Assembly (NCBI GenBank): GCA_002479215.1
Contig: DLME01000111.1
Coordinates: 1 to 10,252 of the forward strand
DNA: 10,252 nucleotides
Reading direction: 5' to 3'
Origin: Syntrophaceae bacterium UBA7544
GTDB lineage: Bacteria; Desulfobacterota; Syntrophia; Syntrophales; Smithellaceae
Positions 1 through 7,352 of this stretch are shown piece after piece. The position numbers and the translations under genes were made by a program. Below the pieces are notes generated by a model. It ran no database searches. It had not been told where the DNA came from and was given only the letters and a program-made list of their open reading frames with translations. The stretch's first letter is position 1, and every line of letters starts with the position of its first letter.

Positions 1-2
1 CC

Positions 3-638
3 GCAATCCTGGTGCTGGCGTTTTTAGAACGACGTGGGCGTGGACAACCTGAGGGCCGGCTCGGTACCGTGTACGTAGTGGCAGCCGCGATGAGCATCCT
101 GTTGCTGTCAAAAAACCCTTACGGCGAAATCGGTTGGCTCGATATGCTGAAAGGAGAGGTCATCGCCATCTCCAATTTCGATCTTGGGCTGACGGCAGCC
201 ACGCTTACGCTGGTCATTGCAGTGATGGGATTGTTCCACAAGGATTTGCTCCTTGTCTCGTTCGACCGCGAGATGGCAATTATACTGCGCAAGAACGTCA
301 TTTTCTGGGACGTGCTGCTCTATTTACTGATCGGCCTGACTGTTTCGATGGCAGTGCTCAGCGTCGGCCCGCTAATTGCGTTCGGATTCCTGCTGATTCC
401 CGCTTTAACGGCACACTTGGTTGCTCGCAATATGCACCAGTTTACGGTGCTGGCCCCTTTGATCGGTGGCGTGGCCGCTTTCCTCGGTTTCTGCATCGCC
501 TATAAATTGGATTTGCCTGTCGGTCCAACGGATGTCGTTCTCTTGGGAATATTTTACGCAATCACCTGGATTGTCGCCAAGATTGTCCCCTTCGGAGGAC
601 TGCGACACCAGCATAATGACCAACAGGAAGGAATCTAA
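3..638 (+). CDS. Metal-ion ABC transporter permease, ZnuB/TroC (ABC-3) type, 5'-truncated by window edge
   Basis: This is the C-terminal part of an integral inner-membrane permease that, by family, forms the channel of a zinc/manganese/iron ABC importer with a binding protein and an ATPase. The frame is open through the left edge, so the start lies outside the window. About five or six hydrophobic spans are visible. The family-typical block is present: FDRE, then a membrane stretch with SVGPLIAFGFLLIPALTAHL (compare the usual V-G-x-L-L-x-x-x-L-L-x-x-P-A-x-T/A-A), and near the end LDLPVGPTDVVLLG, matching the family's D-x-P-x-G-P-x-x-V. The tail is polar and ends with the last few residues His-rich (RHQHNDQQEGI). 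Which metal it carries cannot be told from this piece. No partner ATPase or binding protein is inside the window, and downstream genes are separated from it by a strong promoter, so they are probably a separate unit. Confidence 0.88.
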   Translation, partial: AILVLAFLERRGRGQPEGRLGTVYVVAAAMSILLLSKNPYGEIGWLDMLKGEVIAISNFDLGLTAATLTLVIAVMGLFHKDLLLVSFDREMAIILRKNVIFWDVLLYLLIGLTVSMAVLSVGPLIAFGFLLIPALTAHLVARNMHQFTVLAPLIGGVAAFLGFCIAYKLDLPVGPTDVVLLGIFYAITWIVAKIVPFGGLRHQHNDQQEGI

Positions 639-707
639 CCGATAACGGGTCCAAGCCAAGCCTTTCCCTATGGCTGTCAAGGAGAATTTTAAGGCCCAGA
701 AAAAAAA

Positions 708-734
708 TTGACATTAAAATAACTCTGTTATAAT
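708..734 (+). promoter_or_regulatory. Sigma-70 type promoter with extended -10, for the lipoprotein-subtilase unit
   Basis: A perfect -35 hexamer TTGACA (708-713) is followed after 15 bp by a perfect -10 hexamer TATAAT (729-734). The -10 is preceded by TG at 726-727, giving the extended -10 form TGnTATAAT. The spacing is about 2 bp shorter than optimal, which the extended -10 could offset. Transcription would start near 741, roughly 70 nt before the ATG at 811 and 136 nt before the ATG at 877. No terminator is obvious between the permease gene and this promoter. Confidence 0.7.
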
Positions 735-876
735 TTCTGGCCACAAATAGAAGCTCTTATCAATTTTCTTTCCAAACCGGCACGTTAGCCAAAGACAAAA
801 GAAGTTGAGAATGCTTACGAATAAAGGGGTTTCTCGAGCATTCTTGTACAATCCACAGACAGAAAAACATGCCTTT

Positions 877-1260
877 ATGCGAATATTGAACCGCTTATCA
901 CTGCCGGGATTGTTTGGTCTGATATTCCTTATCGGCTGCACGACTGCAGCAAATCAAGCTGCAGAAAATAATATCGGGCAACAACCGCTTCCATCAAAAT
1001 TACAAATGCAGCAGCTAATTATCAAATTTCGTGATCCTAACTTCGATCCGGCACAAGACGATTACCTGCAAGAACTTTCGCGCGACACCCAAACCCAATT
1101 GATCTACCTTCGCCCCATGTCCGGTGGAGCACATGTGTTTCGTGTAATGGATACTTCCGATAATGCGCAATTAATAACGGTAATCCAGCGTCTGTGCAAA
1201 AGGCCGGAAATTTTATATGTAGAGCAGGATAAAATGATGCGGCACCAAAAAGTACAATGA
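877..1260 (+). CDS. Small lipoprotein consisting of a stand-alone subtilisin-propeptide (inhibitor I9-like) domain
   Basis: The 127-residue product has a lipoprotein signal ending in the lipobox LIGC with Cys21 as the predicted lipidated residue. A short polar linker and one small domain (about residues 45-120) follow. That domain aligns by eye with the propeptide of the subtilase encoded next: QLIIKFRDP against [18 protein letters not shown] against RFMSGDGHV, and ILYVEQDKMM against [10 protein letters not shown]. There is no catalytic domain. Known stand-alone I9 proteins inhibit subtilases or help them fold, so a tethered inhibitor or chaperone is a reasonable inference, not shown. The start is uncertain: ATG 877 gives an ideal 20-residue signal but has no clear Shine-Dalgarno, while ATG 811 (and TTG 805) has a weak GAAG upstream and would add 22-24 residues. 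The gene is followed after 31 nt by the subtilase, so the two are probably one operon. Confidence 0.78.
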   Translation: MRILNRLSLPGLFGLIFLIGCTTAANQAAENNIGQQPLPSKLQMQQLIIKFRDPNFDPAQDDYLQELSRDTQTQLIYLRPMSGGAHVFRVMDTSDNAQLITVIQRLCKRPEILYVEQDKMMRHQKVQ

Positions 1261-1291
1261 AGATACCAAATCATAAAACGGAGTGACCCCA

Positions 1292-3895
1292 ATGAAAAAG
1301 AAATGGATTTACTTTATAAGTTTTTGCGCATTGACGATGGTGATCGGAGGGGGAATATTCCAGCTTTCCTTATCTCCGGCCGGTGGGCCGGGAAATAACG
1401 ACCAGCTGCAATCACTTGCGGCTTATGATTATACCGATCAACTGATCGTTAAGTATCGTAATCCTTCTTTAGTGCGGACGGCGGTAGCCGGCAATAATAG
1501 TGCCCGCGTGATGATTAATGAACGTGTCAATGCATTGAGTTCCCTGGCCGGTGTGCCGCTGACGCATTTTCGTTTCATGTCCGGCGATGGCCATGTACTT
1601 AAATTGCCGCAGAGGATGAAGCTGGCCGAAGCAACTGCGGTTGCCCGGAAATTAGCTGCCGACCCCGGTGTGGAATATGCTGAGCCTGACCGGAGGATGT
1701 TCCCGCTGCTTACGCCTAATGACCCGTTATATGCCGACCAGTGGCATTATCACTCACCGACAGATCCCACTACACCTGAACCGGGAGGGGCCAACCTGCC
1801 CGGAGCATGGGATATTACCACAGGCTCTAGCAGTATCGTTGTCGCGGTGATTGATACCGGTATTGTCGCCCACGCTGATCTCACTCGCACGCTAACGGGC
1901 TATTGCTTTATCACCGATCCCCAGGTGGCCAACAACAACAACTGCCCCGGTACCAACGCATCCGACCCGGGCGACTGGTGCACCGCGGCGGAGCAGAACA
2001 ACAGCAGCAGCTTCTGCTACAATACAGACTGCGCGCCCCACTGCACCCGCCAGATCAACAGCTCCTGGCACGGCACGCATGTGTCCGGAACCATCGGCGC
2101 CAGCACTAATAACTCGCTGGGCGTCGCCGGCATCAACTGGGTTTCCGAAATCCTGCCGGTGCGTGTCCTGGGCAAGGGCGGCGGTTACGATTCGGATATC
2201 ATCGACGGCATGCGCTGGGCCGCGGGACTGTCTGTTCTAAATGTGCCGGCAAACGCCAATCCGGCCAAAGTGTTGAACCTGAGCCTGGGAGGTCCTGGTG
2301 CTTGTGATACAACCTGGCAGAGTGCCATTGATGATATCACTGCGGTCGGCGCCACGGTTGTTGTTGCCGCCGGCAATTCCAATGCTAATGCCGCAGGTTT
2401 TACTCCGGCCAGCTGCAATGGTGTAATCAACGTCGCTGCTACTAACCGCACCGGCGGGCGGGCTTACTATAGCAATTATGGATCGATTATAAAGATCGCC
2501 GCACCCGGAGGAGATACAACTACGCCTACGATACCTACGAATGGTGTCCTATCCACGTTAAATAAAGGCACAACAACACCATTGCCCAGTAATACCACAA
2601 ATGATATTTACGTTTATTATGAAGGCACCAGCATGGCCACACCGCACGTTGTAGGAATCGCTTCGCTTTTATTATCGGTAAATCCCCTTCTTCTGCCGGC
2701 TCAGATTCTTGCGCTCATCCAGCAGACTGCGCGTGTTTTTCCAGGATCAAGTTGCACACCTTCAACCCCCTGCGGAGCAGGTATCATTGATGCGAATGCG
2801 GCTGTGACTCTTGCTAACAATTCTGTGGCTCTTTCTGCGGATCTTTCTCTTGCCCTGACCTCCGCAGCTCCAGCATCGCCATTAGTTGTCGGCAGCCCCT
2901 TTACGTATCAAGTTACTGTTACTAACAATGATACAACAAACTCTACTCTGGCCACAGTAGTCACATTCATCCAATCCGGAACCGCTACCATTGGTTTAGC
3001 TTCGGTAACGCCAAGCACAGGAACATGCACCGGCACAAGCTTCGTCACCTGCAATCTGGGCACATTAAATAACGGAGCCAGTGCAACCATAACATTCACT
3101 GGAACACCGACAACTACCGGAACCATAATCCATACGGCCTCTGTCAGCAGTGCTATGACTGATCCCAATTTATTAAACAACAGTTGGGTATTTAACACTA
3201 CGGCAGTAAATCCTGTACCGGTCATCAGTAGTTTAAGCCCTTCCAGCGCGATAGCAGGCAATGCCGCGTTCACGCTAACTGCCAACGGCAGCAATTTTGT
3301 CGACAATTCGCAGGTGCAATGGAATGGCGCTCCTCGTACAACCACATTTGTCTCCTTCACACAGTTAAGGGCAACGATTTTGTCAGGAGATATTGCCACC
3401 GCCAGTACGGCTGGCATTACTGTTACAAATCCAACCCCCGGCGGCGGAATCTCCAACACTGCAACCTTCACGATTAGCACTCCGCCACCTCCACCTCCTC
3501 CTGTCGATGGCGGTGGCGGAGGAGGAGGGGGCGGCGGATGTTTTATTGCCACAGCGGCTTTCGGCTCGCCTTTGGAACAGCACGTCCAAATCCTGCGGGA
3601 TTTCCGGGATCGCATTTTGCTTAATTCCGCTGCGGGAAAAGCGTTGGTTAACTTTTACTATGAGGTGAGTCCGCCGATTGCCCGGACGATTGCCCAAAAT
3701 GAAGGCTTACGCCTGATGACGCGCGCAAGCTTAATGCCGGTTGTCGGCGTTGCTTATCTGACACTCCTCTGGGAAGGAGCGGCAACTTTGTTTTTCCTGA
3801 TAACAATGGTTTTGATTTTTGTCGCCATCATCCGGACGATACACCGGAAGCTGACCCGGAAGCTGACGCTGATGAAGCTCAAGACAAGTATTTGA
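1292..3895 (+). CDS. S8 (subtilisin-family) serine protease with I9 propeptide, DUF11-like, IPT/TIG-like and CFI-box C-terminal modules
   Basis: An 867-residue exported protease. ATG 1292 is chosen because GGAG (1280-1283) sits 8 nt upstream; a GTG at 1283 in the same frame would overlap that site. In order: signal peptide or anchor (about 1-30); I9-like propeptide (49-133); S8 domain (about 165-500) with Asp188 in VIDTG, His260 in HGTHVSG, oxyanion Asn362 in AAGN and Ser447 in GTSMATPH, so the catalytic set is complete. A Cys-rich loop between Asp and His carries Cys205, 218, 230, 242, 247 and 251. Then come a DUF11-like domain (about 517-640), an IPT/TIG-like domain (about 642-728), Pro731-737, Gly740-749, the CFI-box motif [10 protein letters not shown] (750-759), and a C-terminal hydrophobic span (about 828-848) with a basic tail. 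The architecture fits a cell-surface protease held by its C terminus. Substrate unknown. The catalytic domain contains a patch of unusually GC-rich codons (1922-2230). Confidence 0.92.
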   Translation: MKKKWIYFISFCALTMVIGGGIFQLSLSPAGGPGNNDQLQSLAAYDYTDQLIVKYRNPSLVRTAVAGNNSARVMINERVNALSSLAGVPLTHFRFMSGDGHVLKLPQRMKLAEATAVARKLAADPGVEYAEPDRRMFPLLTPNDPLYADQWHYHSPTDPTTPEPGGANLPGAWDITTGSSSIVVAVIDTGIVAHADLTRTLTGYCFITDPQVANNNNCPGTNASDPGDWCTAAEQNNSSSFCYNTDCAPHCTRQINSSWHGTHVSGTIGASTNNSLGVAGINWVSEILPVRVLGKGGGYDSDIIDGMRWAAGLSVLNVPANANPAKVLNLSLGGPGACDTTWQSAIDDITAVGATVVVAAGNSNANAAGFTPASCNGVINVAATNRTGGRAYYSNYGSIIKIAAPGGDTTTPTIPTNGVLSTLNKGTTTPLPSNTTNDIYVYYEGTSMATPHVVGIASLLLSVNPLLLPAQILALIQQTARVFPGSSCTPSTPCGAGIIDANAAVTLANNSVALSADLSLALTSAAPASPLVVGSPFTYQVTVTNNDTTNSTLATVVTFIQSGTATIGLASVTPSTGTCTGTSFVTCNLGTLNNGASATITFTGTPTTTGTIIHTASVSSAMTDPNLLNNSWVFNTTAVNPVPVISSLSPSSAIAGNAAFTLTANGSNFVDNSQVQWNGAPRTTTFVSFTQLRATILSGDIATASTAGITVTNPTPGGGISNTATFTISTPPPPPPPVDGGGGGGGGGGCFIATAAFGSPLEQHVQILRDFRDRILLNSAAGKALVNFYYEVSPPIARTIAQNEGLRLMTRASLMPVVGVAYLTLLWEGAATLFFLITMVLIFVAIIRTIHRKLTRKLTLMKLKTSI

Positions 3896-3937
3896 ATTTA
3901 ACTTAATTAAGTGGTTTCGTTTTAAGGCACAAAGATG

Positions 3938-4003
3938 TATGGTTCATTCCCCCCTGGCCTGCGGCGGGTAAATTGCTGGGGAATGAACCATATTTTATTT
4001 TTT
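3938..4003 (+). terminator. Rho-independent-type terminator after the subtilase gene, at the convergent junction
   Basis: A perfect 15-bp inverted repeat (arms 3938-3952 and 3978-3992, left arm TATGGTTCATTCCCC) encloses a 25-nt GC-rich loop and is followed directly by a T-rich tract at 3993-4003. This suits termination of plus-strand transcripts from the subtilase unit. The T-tract overlaps the last codons of the minus-strand mltA gene, whose stop is 3995-3997. Read on the minus strand the hairpin lies just after mltA but has only a short T-run, so it may work less well in that direction. Confidence 0.75.
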
Positions 4004-5185
4004 CAGCAATAAATAAAGTTCGCCCTTTTCTTTGAGAGTGCCGGCGGTGGCTTCCGCCTTTGCTCCAAAGCCGCAGAAAAGGTCAACTCGGCCGGGGCCC
4101 TTGATAGCCGAGCCTTTGTCCTGGCTTAACACAAACCGGGAAAAATTGACTCTCTCCTTAACATTACCTGCGGAATCGAAAACAGGTTTACGCAGGCGGA
4201 TAAACGCCAGCGCTCCTTCCGGGAAATAGTCCGGATCGGTCGCCAGCGATCTTCCCGGTGTTACCGGCACGCCCAAAGAGCCCCGCGGTTCTTTATCCAC
4301 AAAACGAAAGAAGATATAACTTTCATTATAACTTAAAATTTCATAGCGCTCCTGCTCTTCCCTTTCTTTCAGGATGGCTTTGACAGAGCGATAGGAAGAT
4401 TCACTGCTCTTTATTTTGCCCTGATCCAACATGAATCTTGTTACACTGCGGAAAGGCCGGCCATTAGTTTGCGCAAAACTAACCGTCAACAAAGTTTCAT
4501 CTTCGAGCTTAATCTTGCCGGAACCCTGCACATGCAGAAAAAACAGATCCACCGGATCTGCCACCCAGATAAGCTCCAGGTTTTTCCCCCGCAATACTCC
4601 ATAAACATCGATTTCCCTGCGGCTATAGTAAGGGACAAACTTGCTGCCCTGTATCCGGCCAATCTTATTTTCATTGGGAGTTAAACGTTTTACAATCAAA
4701 TCGTCCGGTACTCGATAAAGCGGATATTTGTATTTTTCGCTCTCAGTTAATGAGCCTTCCAGCAGGGGTTCGTAATAGCCGGTAAAAAGTGTTCTCCCGT
4801 CTTCATCAGGGCCTGCTACCCGGTAAACATCAAATACTTCGGTAATCTTTTTGCTTAAATCGGCGTTATCGGCGGCCTCATGCATAAGGGCGCGAAACGC
4901 GGTAAGTGTTTTTATTAATTGCCTGGAATCGACCGATCTATCCGCGATACGATAAACTTTATCCCTCCCCGTGGTTTCATAATACTGGACGCTGCGTTCA
5001 ATCGCTAATTCCAAAGAGGCTAAATCAAGATCATCTGTGAAATCGATATTGGAGGCGGCAACAAGGGAAAGAAGTTCCAGCGGTTTTTCCGGTAGTCTGG
5101 GCGGAATTTTCGGAAGAGCCCTTACGCACCCGACAAGGCAAACGACAATCAACGTCAAGCGGATAGTATTGCGCCAGTGTTTCAT
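3995..5185 (-). CDS. mltA: Membrane-bound lytic murein transglycosylase A (lipoprotein)
   Basis: MltA enzymes cleave the glycan strands of peptidoglycan non-hydrolytically, forming 1,6-anhydro-muramyl ends, and sit on the periplasmic face of the outer membrane. The 396-residue product starts with a lipoprotein signal ending in LVGC (Cys20). Val21 after the Cys does not match the inner-membrane retention signal (Asp at +2), in keeping with outer-membrane sorting. The MltA domain is recognised by FTGYYEPLLEGS and YPLYRVPDDL, and by IWVADPVDLFFLHVQGSG in the middle. The C-terminal 3D domain shows the signature SQDKGSAIKGPGRVDLFCGFG. Asp356 in SQD is the likely catalytic acid by analogy with E. 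coli MltA Asp308, and Asp368 is a further conserved acid. Length is in the usual range. The start overlaps the upstream acetyltransferase stop in ATGA, so it is probably translationally coupled and the last gene of the minus-strand operon. Confidence 0.92.
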   Translation of the reverse strand: MKHWRNTIRLTLIVVCLVGCVRALPKIPPRLPEKPLELLSLVAASNIDFTDDLDLASLELAIERSVQYYETTGRDKVYRIADRSVDSRQLIKTLTAFRALMHEAADNADLSKKITEVFDVYRVAGPDEDGRTLFTGYYEPLLEGSLTESEKYKYPLYRVPDDLIVKRLTPNENKIGRIQGSKFVPYYSRREIDVYGVLRGKNLELIWVADPVDLFFLHVQGSGKIKLEDETLLTVSFAQTNGRPFRSVTRFMLDQGKIKSSESSYRSVKAILKEREEQERYEILSYNESYIFFRFVDKEPRGSLGVPVTPGRSLATDPDYFPEGALAFIRLRKPVFDSAGNVKERVNFSRFVLSQDKGSAIKGPGRVDLFCGFGAKAEATAGTLKEKGELYLLLKK

Positions 5186-5640
5186 AGCTCCGTAATCATC
5201 GCCACTTCATCGCAGTAGTCGGGATACTTGGAACAGCGCAAACAATCCGACCAAATCTTCTCCGGCAGAGTTGCCCTATCAACTTCTTTAAAGGCCAGCC
5301 GGGCAAATAAATCTCTTTTGTAGGTAAGAGTAAATATCTTAAAGAGACCCAGTGTAATGGCTTCGGAAATGCAGGCTTCCACAAGTTCTTTGCCGATGCC
5401 TTTTCCCCGATGATTTTCGTCAACATAGAGCGAGCGGATTTCCGCGAGATTTTCCCAGATGATGTTCATCGCGCAAATGCCGGCCACTGACGATTCGTCC
5501 TCATCATAATAAACAAAAAAATCCCGTAAAGAATTGTAAATATCCATCAAAGAGCGCGGCAACATTTCACCCTTTCCCGCCGATGAATTTATCAGGCGGT
5601 GAATCGTTTTCACGTCATCAATGCGCGCTTTCCTCAACAT
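5182..5640 (-). CDS. argA: GNAT-family N-acetyltransferase, short-form N-acetylglutamate synthase (ArgA-like)
   Basis: A 152-residue single-domain GNAT protein. The acetyl-CoA loop is R-G-K-G-I-G at residues 78-83. The N-terminal LPRSLMDIYNSLRDFFV and the C-terminal KIWSDCLRCSKYPDYCDE (Cys133, Cys136, Cys143) resemble the short stand-alone N-acetylglutamate synthases that catalyse the first step of arginine synthesis (glutamate plus acetyl-CoA) and lack the amino-acid-kinase domain of E. coli ArgA. The function is by family resemblance. A generic GNAT acting on another amine is possible, and no other arg gene is in the window. ATG 5640 is supported by a purine-rich Shine-Dalgarno (GGGAGAGG) just upstream, inside the 3' end of recN. 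It overlaps recN by 7 bases and mltA by 4. Confidence 0.75.
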   Translation of the reverse strand: MLRKARIDDVKTIHRLINSSAGKGEMLPRSLMDIYNSLRDFFVYYDEDESSVAGICAMNIIWENLAEIRSLYVDENHRGKGIGKELVEACISEAITLGLFKIFTLTYKRDLFARLAFKEVDRATLPEKIWSDCLRCSKYPDYCDEVAMITEL

Positions 5641-7352
5641 TTTCCTCTCCCGCCTGAATTACTGGAATTTGATATTTTGGAACCGTCAATCATCTCGCGG
5701 GCATGCTGGCGTGTAGTCTGCGTTACATCCACTCCGCCCAGCATCCGGCTGATTTCTTCAATCTTTTGTCCCTCATCAAGTTTTTCCACGGAAGTGGTTG
5801 TCCTGCCTTTCATGATCTTTTTGGAAACATACAAATGATCCTCTCCAAAACAAGCAATTTGCGGCAAATGGGTGATACAAATGACCTGATGATTGACGGA
5901 CACCTCTTTTAATTTGCGGCCGACAATTTCTGCGGTGGCTCCGCCGATACCGTTATCTACCTCGTCAAAAATAATCGTCGCCACAGAACCTGTGCGCGAC
6001 AAAACATTTTTCAGAGCCAGAACTATCCGCGATAATTCACCGCCGGAAGCAATCTTATTTAGCGGCTTGGGCTCTTCTCCGGCATTAGCCGTCAGATAAA
6101 ATTCTATCTCGTCGCCGCCTTTCGGTCCGAAAGATTCGACGCTTTTATCGGCGGCGCTTTTCTTAAAGTTAGCCTGAAAGGAGGCATGCGGCATATTTAA
6201 CTCGCGTACTTCTTTATCCACGGCGCCTTTCAGCTTCACCGCCGCTTCCCTTCTGAGTTGAGAAAGAGCAAGCGCTTTTTGCCGTAAATTGTTTTTAGCT
6301 GTTGTTTCATCTTTCCCCAGATTTTCCAACTCTTCTTCCACGGAAAAAACCCGGCGCAATTCTTCTTCTATTTCTTGTTTTTTGGAAAGAACACTTTCGA
6401 GAGAGCCGCCGTGCTTGCGTTTGAGCCGGCCCAACATTTCGAGACGTTCGTCAATCGCGGAGAGCCTCTCCGGATCAAAGAAAATATTTTTGCTGTAATC
6501 GCGCAGAACCAAAGCCGCTTCCTGCAGTGTAATAAAACTGCCCTCAATATCCGCAGGGGTAATCTTTAAATTTGCATCAATATTTTTGATTTCCTTTACC
6601 TGATTTTGGACTTCTTTCAGCTTAACGACAGCGGAATCCTTCTCGCCATAGAGCAAATCATAAGCGTGGTTGGCCCAATCTATGAGCTTTTGCGCATTAG
6701 CGAGAACTTTTTTTTCATCAACCAGTTGTATGTCTTCCGCCGGTTGCGGATTAATATCCTGAATTTCTTTTAGCTGAAATTTAAACAAGTCTGCTTTTTC
6801 TTCACGGCTGCGGCGCAAATTTTCCAACTTTTCTATTTTGTTTCTGATTTGTACATATTGATTATACGCTTCGGCATAGGAAGTCCGCAGCGGCAGACAA
6901 CCGCCGAATTCATCCAGTATATCTATATGATTTTCGGCATTGAGAATTACCTGATGTTCATGCTGGCCGCAGATATTAATCAGCGATTCGCTGATGGCGG
7001 ACAAATTAGCCAACGTTGCCATTTGCCCATTGATGAGCGCTTTGTTTTTGCCGGTACGCGAAATTACCCGGCGGATTATCAGTTCTTCACCGTCGGCAAA
7101 ACCCATGGCCGCTATTTTCTCCCGCAGCTCACTATTGGAGGCGATATTAAAGAGCGCTTCCACCGTTGCCGCGTCCGCCTGCGATCTGATCAAGTCCGCA
7201 GTCGCTCTATCGCCCAGAAGCAAGCTTACCGCACCGATAATTATCGACTTTCCGGCACCGGTTTCTCCGGAGATAACATTCAGCCCTTCACCAAAGGAAA
7301 CATGGAGTTCATCAATGATGGCAAAGTTTTTAATGCTCAGGTCATTAAGCAT
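5634..7352 (-). CDS. recN: DNA repair protein RecN
   Basis: RecN is an SMC-like ATPase of double-strand-break repair that acts early on broken ends and works with RecA. The 572-residue protein shows the split ABC-ATPase with a central coiled coil. Walker A is GETGAGKS at residues 29-36. A long charged, Leu/Glu/Lys-rich middle (about 155-400) follows. The signature motif is ASGGELSR (435-442), Walker B is TIIFDE (459-464), and the switch His lies in THLPQIA (about 494-500). Length is typical. ATG 7352 lies inside the 3' end of nadK (8-base overlap) and is preceded by purine-rich AAGGGAAA. The last residues (SGGRGKC) are partly dictated by the Shine-Dalgarno of the next gene, which they encode in another frame. 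Any LexA control would act on the whole operon; I found no clear SOS box. Confidence 0.96.
   Translation of the reverse strand: MLNDLSIKNFAIIDELHVSFGEGLNVISGETGAGKSIIIGAVSLLLGDRATADLIRSQADAATVEALFNIASNSELREKIAAMGFADGEELIIRRVISRTGKNKALINGQMATLANLSAISESLINICGQHEHQVILNAENHIDILDEFGGCLPLRTSYAEAYNQYVQIRNKIEKLENLRRSREEKADLFKFQLKEIQDINPQPAEDIQLVDEKKVLANAQKLIDWANHAYDLLYGEKDSAVVKLKEVQNQVKEIKNIDANLKITPADIEGSFITLQEAALVLRDYSKNIFFDPERLSAIDERLEMLGRLKRKHGGSLESVLSKKQEIEEELRRVFSVEEELENLGKDETTAKNNLRQKALALSQLRREAAVKLKGAVDKEVRELNMPHASFQANFKKSAADKSVESFGPKGGDEIEFYLTANAGEEPKPLNKIASGGELSRIVLALKNVLSRTGSVATIIFDEVDNGIGGATAEIVGRKLKEVSVNHQVICITHLPQIACFGEDHLYVSKKIMKGRTTTSVEKLDEGQKIEEISRMLGGVDVTQTTRQHAREMIDGSKISNSSNSGGRGKC

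Noticed and set aside
655..676. AGCCA...TGGCT hairpin after the permease gene as a terminator
   Set aside because: Only 5 bp of stem and no T-run.
2908..3615. 235-codon open frame on the minus strand opposite the DUF11/TIG part of the subtilase
   Set aside because: A shadow frame: Val/Pro/Gly-rich, no domain, while the plus strand has clear domains.
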